Shown: piece by piece, positions 47,280 to 55,272 of the stretch
Numbering within the stretch: the first letter of the stretch is position 1
Layout of the letters: each line of letters opens with the position of its first letter
Assembly (NCBI RefSeq): GCF_000023785.1
Contig: NC_012982.1
Location: forward strand, 496,001 to 560,000
Direction of reading: 5' to 3'
DNA from: Hirschia baltica ATCC 49814
GTDB lineage: Bacteria; Pseudomonadota; Alphaproteobacteria; Caulobacterales; Hyphomonadaceae
DNA: 64,000 nucleotides
Notes under the pieces: generated by a model
The model's database searches: none
Told to the model about the DNA's origin: nothing
The model's input: only the letters and a program-made list of their open reading frames with translations
Position numbers and translations under genes: made by a program

Positions 47280-47333
47280 CTAATGGAACCTCAATAGTGT
47301 GTGTGCCTATGACCCTAATTTGCATCAGACTCT

Positions 47334-47348
47334 TTAATGCTCGCTTAA
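47334..47348. promoter_or_regulatory. CtrA-type box between terB-like and luxR
   Basis: Perfect TTAA-N7-TTAA, 55 bases from the TerB-like start and 166 bases from the LuxR start. Symmetric, so it could control either gene. Confidence 0.6.
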
Positions 47349-47514
47349 TTGAAGAAAAAAGAGTTTTAATTTTTTTGCTAAAAATGAAGATGATGTTTTT
47401 ATCGCAGCTGCACAGTGTGTGACTTTGATGGAAATATCGAATTGAGTTTATTCATTTTTGAGCTAGTCTATTTGGTATTCGACGTCTGTTGTTGTGAAGA
47501 AGGCCGTGAATACC

Positions 47515-48264
47515 ATGTTTAGTCAAACTTTCATGGATGGTTGTGATCGTTTGCAGTCCGCCAAAAGTCAGGAAGAAATAACGAAAGCTATTCAAGGTTT
47601 TGTTGAGAATAAAGGATTCTGGTCTTTTAATTTTGGATATCTAGACACGTTGAATTTCTCTAGAGCTGATGCCCCGCTTAAATTCATTTCGACAATGAGT
47701 GACGATTGGGCTGAGCACTATATGAATGAAAAATATGAAGAAGTTGACTTTGCTGTTCGGGAACTACGCAAAGAAAGACCAACGCCAATATTGGTCGGAT
47801 ATGAACTCCAAAAAAAAATGCAAGTGCTTACCAGCGATGAAGAAAAATATTTAAGAGACGCTGCTGAGGCAAATTGGCAAAATGGGTGTGTTATTCCTTT
47901 AGGGTCTTTGCCGATGGATAATAAGCCACCGGCGGGTATTGGGGTTGCATCAGAGTTGCGTGAGAAAGAGTTTCTGAAGGTCTGGGAAGCTGGGGCGAGT
48001 GAAATATTGGTTTTTATGAACTTCATGAACCAAGTTCTGTCCCAATCCATAGCTGATCTATTATATAGCATAGAACCACTAACTGATAGAGAGAGAGATT
48101 GTCTGGCATTTCTGGCGCGAGGACTGCGGCCGGATCGAATTGGAGATGAACTTTCAATCGCGACAGTCACGGTGAATATGCATATTCGAAATGCTAGATA
48201 TAAGCTCAAAGCGACAACAAACGCTCATGCTGTCGCAAAAGCGATCCGATTGAATTTTATATAA
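47515..48264 (+). CDS. LuxR-type solo regulator with altered ligand pocket
   Basis: 249 residues from the ATG at 47515. The N-terminal autoinducer-binding domain (about 15-165) keeps Trp65, Tyr69, Asp78 and Gly124 of the usual acyl-homoserine-lactone set. However, the Pro after the Asp is Phe79 and the usual later Trp is missing (ILVGYE). The C-terminal LuxR helix-turn-helix (about 188-245, LTDRERDCLAFLARGLRPDRIGDELSIATVTVNMHIRNARYKL) is intact. No luxI gene is in the window, so this is a solo or orphan regulator. A perfect lux-type box begins one base after its stop codon. Confidence 0.92.
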   Translation: MFSQTFMDGCDRLQSAKSQEEITKAIQGFVENKGFWSFNFGYLDTLNFSRADAPLKFISTMSDDWAEHYMNEKYEEVDFAVRELRKERPTPILVGYELQKKMQVLTSDEEKYLRDAAEANWQNGCVIPLGSLPMDNKPPAGIGVASELREKEFLKVWEAGASEILVFMNFMNQVLSQSIADLLYSIEPLTDRERDCLAFLARGLRPDRIGDELSIATVTVNMHIRNARYKLKATTNAHAVAKAIRLNFI

Positions 48265-48265
48265 G

Positions 48266-48285
48266 ACCTATCAATTTTGATAGGT
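48266..48285. promoter_or_regulatory. lux-type box (20-bp perfect palindrome)
   Basis: ACCTATCAA-TT-TTGATAGGT: perfect 9-bp arms with the CT-N12-AG spacing of lux boxes. Its centre is 42.5 bases before the start expected from the -10 at 48307, the standard class II activator position. No T-run follows, so it is not a terminator. Confidence 0.75.
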
Positions 48286-48306
48286 TGCGACTTATTTGCA
48301 ATTAGC

Positions 48307-48312
48307 TATATT
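48307..48312 (+). promoter_or_regulatory. -10 of the predicted LuxR-dependent promoter
   Basis: TATATT, with no good -35 (that position is covered by the lux box edge). Start expected at 48318-48319. A 17-bp dyad GCTATAT-TGT-ATATAGC (48305-48321) overlaps it. Confidence 0.6.
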
Positions 48313-48317
48313 GTATA

Positions 48318-48434
48318 TAGCGTACCTCTGGGTTGAAATGGGACGTAAGGAACACACTATATTCGTGTTCTATCAACAAGCACATTATATTCGTGTTTAA
48401 TACGGTCAGCTAATTAGCTGGCCGTATTTTTATT
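48318..48434 (+). ncRNA. candidate small RNA with twin stem-loops, under the LuxR solo
   Basis: Predicted transcript of about 115 nt between the LuxR-type promoter and a strong terminator. Two near-identical elements 28 bases apart (48353-48370 and 48381-48398, 16 of 18 identical) form hairpins: GAACAC/GTGTTC with loop ACTATATTC, and AAGCAC/GTGTTT with loop ATTATATTC. The 28-base offset is not a multiple of three, which argues that RNA rather than protein is conserved. A 20-codon frame (48338-48400) also fits but has no good ribosome site. Targets unknown. Confidence 0.6.
48399..48432 (+). terminator. terminator of the small RNA
   Basis: 13-bp stem (48399-48411 with 48416-48428, one G-U), loop AATT, then a T-rich run. 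Confidence 0.9.
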
Positions 48435-48769
48435 TGGTTCAAACCAAAATCCATATAGCGGGTGATGAAGTGTCTTGAGAATGTGTTGAATTGTCTCAAC
48501 CTTGACTCTTCTATGCCTTTGCGCCTAAACACCACGATCTTTCCGCGTAGCTATACCTGCGCCTTGATCTGGGACGACCCTGTTTCATCAGATGAGCCCA
48601 GCATAAGCACCCTCGCTCAGCGCCTAGCGCCCAGCGGGGTTAACTTGCTTTGTGCGCGTTTTATGCGTGCAATTGAGGAGCGTGACTGTTGCAAGGAAAG
48701 GCGAGTGACGCCATCTTGGCCTTATGGTTAAAACCGGCATCATTCCAATAGAATTAAAGGAGATCGCGC
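48435..48769. other. 335 bases upstream of ffh, no supported gene
   Basis: Should contain the ffh promoter. An 89-codon open frame at 48462-48731 has no ribosome site or family pattern. No SRP RNA motif (GGAAGC/AGCA tetraloop region) was found although SRP RNA genes sometimes lie near ffh. Confidence 0.5.
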
Positions 48770-50275
48770 ATGTTTGACGCGCTAACAGATAGACTCTCGG
48801 GCGTATTTGATGGCCTGACCGGAAAGGGTTCCCTTTCTGAAAAAGACGTGTCGTCTGCGCTGCGTGAAATTCGTGTAGCTCTTCTTGAGGCTGATGTTGC
48901 GCTTGATGTCGTCAAGCAATTCATTGCCGATATTAAGCCTAAAGCCGTTGGTGAAGATGTTATCCGCTCTGTGAAGCCGGGACAGCAAGTCATTAAGATC
49001 GTAAATGATGGCTTGGTTGAAATGCTTGGCGGCAATGAAGAAGCCCAAGGGCTTCGCATTGATAATATTCCAGCCGTCATCATGATGGCAGGTTTGCAAG
49101 GCTCTGGTAAAACGACCACAACAGGCAAACTTGCTCGACGCCTGAAAAATCATGACCGTAAAAAGGTTTTGATGGCATCTTTGGATGTGTATCGTCCAGC
49201 TGCGATGCATCAGCTGAAGGTTTTAGGTGAGCAGATCGAAGTTGATACGCTGCCTATCACTGATGGCCAAATGCCGGTCGATATCGCCAAGCGCGCTGTC
49301 AATGCAGCCAAGCTTGGTGGCTATGATGTTGTTATCCTTGATACGGCTGGTCGCACAACGCTTGACGAGCAAATGATGGGTGAGGCTGCGCAAGTTGCTG
49401 AATTCGCCAACCCAGCTGAAACAATTCTCGTTGCCGATGCGCTAACGGGGCAGGATGCTGTTGAGACTGCGCGTCGCTTTAACGACCGTTTGAAGCTGAC
49501 GGGGCTTATCTTAACACGTATGGATGGTGATGGGCGCGGCGGTGCGGCTCTCTCTATGCGTGCCGTAACAGGTTTGCCGATCAAGTTTCTTGGAACAGGT
49601 GAGAAATCTGACGGGTTAGAAGTTTTCGATGCGCGCCGTATTGCTGGCCGTATTCTTGGGCAGGGTGATGTTGTTTCCCTCGTGGAACGCGCTGCCGCTG
49701 AACTGGACGAAGAAAAAACCAAACGCATGGCCGAAAAAATGGCCAAAGGTGTTTTCGATCTAGAAGATATGGCCGAGCAATTTCGTCAGCTACAGCGCAT
49801 GGGCGGCCTAGGCGGTATTATGGGTATGATGCCCGGTGCCAAAAAAGCCAAAGCAGCTATGGATTCCCAAGGCCTTGATGACAAAGTGATCAAGCGCCAA
49901 GAAGCAATAATTCTGTCTATGACCCCTAAAGAGCGCGCAAAGCCAGCACTTTTAAATGCCTCACGTAAGAAACGTGTGGCTGCTGGTGCCGGTGTGCATG
50001 TCTCCGAAGTCAATAAAGTTCTCAAAATGCACAAGCAAATGGCTGGCATGATGAAGAAAATGGGCAAGGGCGGCATGAAGCAAATGGCAAAAGCCATGGG
50101 CGCGATGGGCCAAGGCGGTGTGCCGGGTGGTCAAGCGATGGATTCAGCAGCATTGCAAGACATGGCTGGTAAAATGGGTAGTGGTCTGCCTGGCCTTGGT
50201 GGTCCGGGTGGTATGCCGGGCGGCATGGGTGGTTTACCCGGTCTTGGCGGTCCTCGCGGGGGCAAGAAGAAGTAA
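48770..50275 (+). CDS. ffh: signal recognition particle protein Ffh
   Basis: SRP54 GTPase that binds SRP RNA and signal sequences for co-translational targeting. 501 residues. N domain to about 90, G1 motif GLQGSGKTTTTGKLARRL, DVYRPAAMHQL, DTAGRTTLDEQM, TRMDGDGRGGAALS, then the Met-rich M domain (from about 325). The C-terminal tail is Gly/Met/Pro-rich and low-complexity. AAAGGAG precedes the ATG. The stop overlaps the next ATG (TAATG). Confidence 0.97.
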   Translation: MFDALTDRLSGVFDGLTGKGSLSEKDVSSALREIRVALLEADVALDVVKQFIADIKPKAVGEDVIRSVKPGQQVIKIVNDGLVEMLGGNEEAQGLRIDNIPAVIMMAGLQGSGKTTTTGKLARRLKNHDRKKVLMASLDVYRPAAMHQLKVLGEQIEVDTLPITDGQMPVDIAKRAVNAAKLGGYDVVILDTAGRTTLDEQMMGEAAQVAEFANPAETILVADALTGQDAVETARRFNDRLKLTGLILTRMDGDGRGGAALSMRAVTGLPIKFLGTGEKSDGLEVFDARRIAGRILGQGDVVSLVERAAAELDEEKTKRMAEKMAKGVFDLEDMAEQFRQLQRMGGLGGIMGMMPGAKKAKAAMDSQGLDDKVIKRQEAIILSMTPKERAKPALLNASRKKRVAAGAGVHVSEVNKVLKMHKQMAGMMKKMGKGGMKQMAKAMGAMGQGGVPGGQAMDSAALQDMAGKMGSGLPGLGGPGGMPGGMGGLPGLGGPRGGKKK

Positions 50276-50583
50276 TGACCCAATTCCTTTGTCAGAAATG
50301 CCAGCATGATTTGGGCGGTGCTGCTCTCAAGGGTAAGTGTCCTAAATGCGGTGCGAGCTTTAAAGCAAAATTGTCGTCTAAGATTGTCATTTTTGGTTCG
50401 ATATTCTTGGGCTTTATGTTTGGTCCAATGGTGATCACGCCTTTGGCTATGCGCAACGGCGTTGATCCCCAATCTTTAGCTGGAATGGCGATTGGTATCA
50501 TGGGCTCAATCACTGCGGTTCTCGTCTTGGGTTCCTTTGCATTGAGAGCGCTGAAACATGATTGGGAGGGCGGTAATGTCTGA
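50275..50583 (+). CDS. small zinc-ribbon membrane protein
   Basis: 102 residues. The N-terminal zinc ribbon has Cys6-x2-Cys9 and Cys22-x2-Cys25, followed by two membrane helices (about 35-58 and 68-90). Family not recognised. It starts in the ffh stop codon and overlaps the chorismate mutase gene by 8 bases, so it is translationally coupled in the ffh operon. A link to protein insertion is possible only from position. Confidence 0.82.
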   Translation: MTQFLCQKCQHDLGGAALKGKCPKCGASFKAKLSSKIVIFGSIFLGFMFGPMVITPLAMRNGVDPQSLAGMAIGIMGSITAVLVLGSFALRALKHDWEGGNV

Positions 50584-50875
50584 AGAAAAGCAGGTGAATG
50601 CCCCTCAAGAATTGTTGAAATTGCGGGCATCCATCGACAATATCGACAATGCTGTCATCCATATGCTGGCCGAGCGCTTTAAATGTACGCAGGCGGTTGG
50701 AAAGTTAAAAGCCGACCATGATCTGCCACCATCTGATAAGGCCCGTGAAGCGGCACAGATAGAGCGTTTACGTCAAATGGCAAAGGATGCGGATCTTGAT
50801 CCCGAATTTGCTGAAAAGTTTCTAAATTTCATCGTGACGGAAGTGATCCGTCACCACGAACAGTTTCGCAAATAG
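50576..50875 (+). CDS. chorismate mutase (AroQ), second copy
   Basis: 99 residues from the ATG at 50576 (GGGAGGGCGG upstream). A compact AroQ domain: LRASIDNIDNAVIHMLAERFKCTQAVGKLKADHDLPPSDKAREAAQIERL...FLNFIVTEVIRHHEQFRK, with the Arg, Lys, Asp and Gln positions of the active site. Converts chorismate to prephenate for Phe/Tyr synthesis. It lies between ffh and rpsP, a location seen in alphaproteobacteria. Confidence 0.93.
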   Translation: MSEEKQVNAPQELLKLRASIDNIDNAVIHMLAERFKCTQAVGKLKADHDLPPSDKAREAAQIERLRQMAKDADLDPEFAEKFLNFIVTEVIRHHEQFRK

Positions 50876-50931
50876 CGAACAAAAATCGGTCAATTCTTGA
50901 CCACATATATTGCCAAATTAGGAGATAACTT

Positions 50932-51399
50932 ATGGCTCTAAAAATTCGTCTTGCCCGTGGTGGTACTAAGAAACGTCCTTACTACCGCATCGTTGTTGCT
51001 GACTCACGTATGCCACGTGATGGTCGTTTCATCGAAAAAGTAGGTCACTACAACCCACTTCTTTCTAAAGATGATGAAGGTCGCGTTGGTTTTGATGCTG
51101 ACAAAATCAAAGAATGGTTGGCTAAAGGTGCTCAACCGACTGATCGTGTAGCACGTTTTATCTCTGAAGCTGGCCTTGTTGAGTGGAAACACGGAAACAA
51201 CCCAAACAAAGCGAAACCTGGTCAAAAAGCTCAGGAACGTATTGAAGAGAAAAAAGAAAAAGAAGAAGCACGTAAAGCTGCTGAAGAAGAAGCTAAAGAA
51301 GCAGCAAAAGAGGCCGCTAAGGCTGCTAAAGAAGCGGCTAAAGCAGCTGCTGAGGCTCCTGCAGAAGAAGCACCTTCTGAAGAAGCTGCATCTGAATAA
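50932..51399 (+). CDS. rpsP: 30S ribosomal protein S16
   Basis: 155 residues. The S16 core occupies residues 1-85 ([43 protein letters not shown]). The rest is a long Lys/Glu/Ala-rich helical extension (about 100-155), typical of alphaproteobacterial S16. Strong AGGAGA ribosome site. First gene of what is normally the rpsP-rimM-trmD-rplS operon, interrupted here. Confidence 0.97.
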   Translation: MALKIRLARGGTKKRPYYRIVVADSRMPRDGRFIEKVGHYNPLLSKDDEGRVGFDADKIKEWLAKGAQPTDRVARFISEAGLVEWKHGNNPNKAKPGQKAQERIEEKKEKEEARKAAEEEAKEAAKEAAKAAKEAAKAAAEAPAEEAPSEEAASE

Positions 51400-51409
51400 A
51401 TTACACTGG

Positions 51410-51445
51410 AATAAGCCCTGCTATTTTGTGGGTCGGGCTTATTTT
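51410..51445 (+). terminator. terminator after rpsP
   Basis: Stem AATAAGCCC (51410-51418) with GGGCTTATT (51435-51443) followed by Ts. It separates rpsP from the genes downstream. Confidence 0.75.
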
Positions 51446-51464
51446 TGAATACCTATTTGGCACT

Positions 51465-51500
51465 ATGCTCCTCTTTTCCTTTTTGCGGAAAGAGGAGCAT
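51465..51500 (+). other. long hairpin before the GNAT gene
   Basis: ATGCTCCTCTT and AAGAGGAGCAT arms, extended by TCC/GGA, form a stem of about 14 bp ending 20 bases before the GNAT start. It lacks a long T-run, so it may be a processing or translation-control structure, or a second weak terminator. Confidence 0.55.
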
Positions 51501-51520
51501 TTAGTTGATTGGAATACTTA

Positions 51521-52030
51521 ATGGATTTGAACATCCGCGAAGCTCAACTTGAAGATATCGACTGGATTGTTGATTTAAACCAAGCAAATGTGCCAGCCGT
51601 CGGTTCACTGACGCGAGAAGACTATGTCGATTTAGAACCAAAATGCCATGCCGTGCTGCTTGCTGAAGATGAAACAGGTGAGCGACTTGGTTTTGTTGTT
51701 TTGATGGTGAGAGGTCGCGATTATGCGAGCGCGAATTATCAATGGTTTGAAAAAACGCTTGATAATTTCCTCTATGTTGACCGTATCGCTGTTGCTGAAA
51801 AAGGTCGCGGAAAAGGTGTGGGGCTAGCGCTATATTCAGAAGCGTTGGATATGGCAGAAGCACAAGGTGCCGAAAAACTTGCGGCGGAAGTCAATATCAA
51901 GCCGATGAATGAGATCTCACTCAATTTTCACAAAAAACTTGGATTTGAAGAAATTGGTGAGTTAAATCACCCAGACCAAGGTAAGACAGTTGTGATGCTA
52001 GTGCGTTCAACTTTGAATCCGGAAAAATAA
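51521..52030 (+). CDS. GNAT-family acetyltransferase between rpsP and rimM
   Basis: 169 residues from the ATG at 51521. GNAT fold: NIREAQLEDIDWIVDLNQANVPAVG at the start, the acetyl-CoA loop VAEKGRGKGVGLALYSEAL (R/Q-x-x-G-x-G/A), and EVNIKPMNEISLNFHKKLGFEEIGE at the end. The substrate may be an amine or a ribosomal protein; position beside rpsP and rimM is suggestive but not proof. 5 bases separate it from rimM. Confidence 0.9.
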   Translation: MDLNIREAQLEDIDWIVDLNQANVPAVGSLTREDYVDLEPKCHAVLLAEDETGERLGFVVLMVRGRDYASANYQWFEKTLDNFLYVDRIAVAEKGRGKGVGLALYSEALDMAEAQGAEKLAAEVNIKPMNEISLNFHKKLGFEEIGELNHPDQGKTVVMLVRSTLNPEK

Positions 52031-52035
52031 TCTCA

Positions 52036-52617
52036 ATGCGTGATGAACAGTCTAAAGCAAGTTTGGATCTTGTCGTTGTCGCCCAAATAGGCGGTGCGCA
52101 TGGTGTGCGTGGTCATGTGCGTGTGCGTTCCTTCACTGTTGTCGCGGAAGATTGTTTTGCATATGGGCCATTGCTTGATGAGAATGGCGATGTGATTTTT
52201 ACAGCTAAAAGCTATCAGGAAAATAAGGATGGCTTTGTCGTTTGGCCTGTAGAAAATCGTCAACGTGAAGAATGGATGGCGATGAAAGGCGTGCTGCTGC
52301 ATGTGCCTCGTAATGCTTTGCCAGAGCCAGAAGAAGATGAATTTTACTTTGAAGACCTAATCGGCTCTAAAGTTGTGCATGAAGATGGCCGTGAGCTGGG
52401 TCAGGTGCTGAATGTACATAATTTCGGTGCGGATGATTTGTTAGAGCTAAAAAGTCCGCATGGTACGGATTATATGCTGCCATTCACGCTTGAAATTATT
52501 CCCAAGGTAGATGTCAAAGCTCAATTGCTGACTGCGAAACCAGAAGAGCAATATCTGCCCGATGCTCTTCGCATTGATGAACCAGATGATGACGAAGCTG
52601 ACACATCTGAAGACTAA
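52036..52617 (+). CDS. rimM: 16S rRNA processing protein RimM
   Basis: Assists maturation of the 30S head. 193 residues. An N-terminal RimM domain with AQIGGAHGVRGHVRVRSFT, then a PRC-barrel (EDLIGSKVVHEDGRELGQVLNVHNFGADDLLELK...MLPFT). The tail is acidic. It should be followed by trmD, but here three minus-strand genes (52619-57018) intervene. The first of these abuts its stop with one base between. Confidence 0.95.
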   Translation: MRDEQSKASLDLVVVAQIGGAHGVRGHVRVRSFTVVAEDCFAYGPLLDENGDVIFTAKSYQENKDGFVVWPVENRQREEWMAMKGVLLHVPRNALPEPEEDEFYFEDLIGSKVVHEDGRELGQVLNVHNFGADDLLELKSPHGTDYMLPFTLEIIPKVDVKAQLLTAKPEEQYLPDALRIDEPDDDEADTSED

Positions 52618-52618
52618 C

Positions 52619-54319
52619 TTAACGACAATTTTTATTCGGTTTTAAAAAGCGGAAATATAATACCGAATGTTTTTCGCGACTGTTTATCAGGTTTTTGCGA
52701 ATAGCGCCGCCGGGCGTTTTGTCTATCTGCTGAATGCCTAGTTCTTCGTTCAGATATTTTGCGAGATTGTTTGGCATTTTTGCGTCTTCATCTCTCCAGA
52801 CAGCTAAACAGGCACCTCTACCAGTCGCAGCTGGAAAGGCACTAACGTGATAGTGTGCGTCTAATATGCGTGCATTTGGGAATTGTGTGCGTAAATTACC
52901 TGTGAGATGGGGATCTGCACCTATAATTGTGCCGTTTGCAAACCCTTCCATTGAGAGGTTTTGTGCAAATTCATCTATTGGCAAATATGTATGACAGCGC
53001 GCTTCTGTGCAGCTCATTATATCTTCGCTCCAATCAATAAAGCGGGCGATCGGAACGATGATAATCGAGATGAGTATAATAGCTGCCAAAGCTCTCATTG
53101 CGATAAAATAAGGGCCAGAACGTTGAACTTGAAAGAACAACCAGATTGGAAGCGCGAAAAATACAGGCAACATCCAGATCGTCACGAGCGTATGGCCCGT
53201 TATAATTGTGATGATGCTGAGGAAGGCAATGGATAGTCTCAATGTATAAGAAAATAGGCGACGCCAAGTGCGCTCAAATGGACCTTCGTCAACTTCCCGT
53301 TTGGGGAAGAATGGGTAAATGAAAGCAAACCACATCGGCCAGAACAGCAATAGGAAAATCACACCTAATGGCATGATGTATTCTACCATTGCGAAGAATA
53401 ATGCCCGCAATGCTAAGCCACGGCTTAGCACTAGGTCTTTAATGCCTTCTTGTGTGGTGAAGGTAACGTTTTCACCCAAGCCAAAATCCGCAGCATTGAG
53501 AGAATTGGCAGGGCCTCCATCTTGCAGCAACCACATAGCATGGCATGCAAATACGGCTATGGTGAAGGCAAGAGTGACGCCGACATGAACCCATGTAATT
53601 GCAGGAGGTGATAGTCTATCGCCATTTGCATCATAATGAGGTCTTGTAAGTGATTTCATGCCCATCGCTGCACAAATCAGGCTAAGGGGAAACAAGATCA
53701 GATGTAAGTGGCTGAGCAAGCTTAGGCCGACAGAAATTCCAAAAGCAATCCACCATGCATATCCCTTGCTCGTGAGTGATTTTGTCAGACAAAAAAGAGA
53801 GATGGAAAGCAAGGTGAAATCTAATACTTGCGGGATCTGGTCTTCATGATTGCTCCACCCCACCATGAAAACGAGCGCCCAGCTGCCTGTGGCTGCTGCG
53901 GCTAGATCTAATCGACGATGAAGTAGTCCTGAAAAATCCATCCATTCAAATATGGTCAGCATGGATTTGTAATAAGCGCAGAGGCCTAATGTCATCAGCG
54001 CGTATTTTAAAATTGCGATGGAATAAAGATTAACGCCAATTGTATTCTTTAGGCCGGCGAACATCCAAGACAAAAGCGGTGGATGATCAGAACCATACCC
54101 CAAGCTGAAAGACTGACCGAGTAGCGCAAATTGGGCTTCATCTATTGTCAGAATAGGTGAGGTAAAGATGCGAATGAGACAATGGAGGATACAATAACCG
54201 AGTATTGCACCATATATGAGGCGTTCTTTGGGAAAGCGTCCGTAATTGGCGGACCGTACAGGATCATTTTCGCTGTTTTGAGGGTCAAAACTCACTTCAG
54301 TCGAAGAATAGTGTTCCAC
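52619..54319 (-). CDS. GT39-type membrane glycosyltransferase (ArnT/PMT_2-like)
   Basis: 566 residues with about 11 membrane helices and a C-terminal soluble domain. The N-terminal TIDEAQFALLGQSFSLGYGSDHPPLLSWM contains the acidic residue and lumenal-loop pattern of the PMT_2/GT39 family, which uses polyprenyl-phosphate sugars. GTG start at 54319. Downstream partner of the GT2 gene (12 bases apart), which would make the lipid-linked sugar donor. Acceptor unknown (lipid A, protein or polysaccharide). Confidence 0.88.
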   Translation of the reverse strand: MEHYSSTEVSFDPQNSENDPVRSANYGRFPKERLIYGAILGYCILHCLIRIFTSPILTIDEAQFALLGQSFSLGYGSDHPPLLSWMFAGLKNTIGVNLYSIAILKYALMTLGLCAYYKSMLTIFEWMDFSGLLHRRLDLAAAATGSWALVFMVGWSNHEDQIPQVLDFTLLSISLFCLTKSLTSKGYAWWIAFGISVGLSLLSHLHLILFPLSLICAAMGMKSLTRPHYDANGDRLSPPAITWVHVGVTLAFTIAVFACHAMWLLQDGGPANSLNAADFGLGENVTFTTQEGIKDLVLSRGLALRALFFAMVEYIMPLGVIFLLLFWPMWFAFIYPFFPKREVDEGPFERTWRRLFSYTLRLSIAFLSIITIITGHTLVTIWMLPVFFALPIWLFFQVQRSGPYFIAMRALAAIILISIIIVPIARFIDWSEDIMSCTEARCHTYLPIDEFAQNLSMEGFANGTIIGADPHLTGNLRTQFPNARILDAHYHVSAFPAATGRGACLAVWRDEDAKMPNNLAKYLNEELGIQQIDKTPGGAIRKNLINSREKHSVLYFRFLKPNKNCR

Positions 54320-54331
54320 TGGAATGCCTGC

Positions 54332-55087
54332 TTATCTATTTGCCCGAGGATCATTCCATTCAGCAGCGACGCCTTGGCCACCACGGCGCACTAACCAAAT
54401 CATGCCCAATAAATCTACGATTCCTGCACCCAATCGTGAGATAAATCCGTATTTTGAGCTGCCATGCCAGCGTTCACGGTCATTTACGTATTCTTCCTGC
54501 ACATCCCAACCTGCGCGTTTTATTAGCGCTGGAAAAAACCTATGCATACTTGCGAAATAAGGTAGGTCTCTGAATGCTGTTGTGCGGATGAGTTTGAAGC
54601 CGCATCCTGTATCTTTGGCATCATCTTTTAGGCAAAAGCGACGTACACCATTTGCCACACGTGATTGCAGCCATTTAAATCCACTGTCATTTCGGCTGGT
54701 TCGGCGGCCTGCGATAATTCCCAGTAAAGCAGGGGCACCTGGTGCGATTATTTCATTCCAGATGCGACGCGTGTCCGCAGGGTCATTTTGACCATCTCCA
54801 TCTAGTAATTGCACCCAATCGCCTGTGACAGATTTTAAACCCGTAAATAGAGCGGCTGACTTTCCGCTTCTTGCGACGTGAGTAAGCACGGTAACTGTAT
54901 CAGGATATTTTTCTTTTGCTTGTGCTAGTTCTTCGCCAGTCGTGTCTGCAGATGCATCATTGACGCATATGACTTCAAATGAAATGCCGCCTAAAACTGT
55001 GTGCACCTCTTCTAGAAGAGGCGCGATATTCCCAGCTTCATTAAAAAAGGGAATGAGAACTGACAGTTTCAGATTAGATGAAGCCAC
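54332..55087 (-). CDS. GT2 polyprenyl-phosphate glycosyltransferase (DPM-like)
   Basis: About 251 residues from a GTG at 55087; a GTG at 55150 is an alternative and neither has a clear ribosome site. GT-A fold: LSVLIPFFNEAGNIAPLLEEV, VICVNDASADTT, the LLDGDGQNDPADT metal motif (DxD) and RRTSRNDSG...SRVANGVRRFCLKD. It resembles dolichol/undecaprenyl-phosphate sugar synthases. Together with the GT39 gene it makes a two-step lipid-linked sugar pathway. The C-terminus has only a short hydrophobic region. Confidence 0.88.
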   Translation of the reverse strand: MASSNLKLSVLIPFFNEAGNIAPLLEEVHTVLGGISFEVICVNDASADTTGEELAQAKEKYPDTVTVLTHVARSGKSAALFTGLKSVTGDWVQLLDGDGQNDPADTRRIWNEIIAPGAPALLGIIAGRRTSRNDSGFKWLQSRVANGVRRFCLKDDAKDTGCGFKLIRTTAFRDLPYFASMHRFFPALIKRAGWDVQEEYVNDRERWHGSSKYGFISRLGAGIVDLLGMIWLVRRGGQGVAAEWNDPRANR

Positions 55088-55272
55088 AATGAACCATAAT
55101 TTACTGCACGGATAGAGAAGTCCGTTTGTGGAATCATTAGCACAATTCACTATTGCTGAAAGGGATGTGAGGTTACAATTTGAGCGGTTTGATCAAGAAA
55201 AATATATATTTGAAGTGTTTCCAGCCTTATTCCTTCATTTCCTTACTTGGTCAAAGGTGGACGTGATGGATA

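Noticed and set aside
48266-48285. Lux-type palindrome as a simple luxR terminator
   Set aside because: No T-run follows on either side. Its CT-N12-AG spacing and position relative to a -10 fit a binding site better.
48462-48731. 89-codon open frame upstream of ffh
   Set aside because: No Shine-Dalgarno, odd Cys/Arg-rich composition and no recognised family. Kept as an unassigned gap.
48435-48769. SRP RNA gene next to ffh
   Set aside because: The conserved core of SRP RNA could not be found on either strand.
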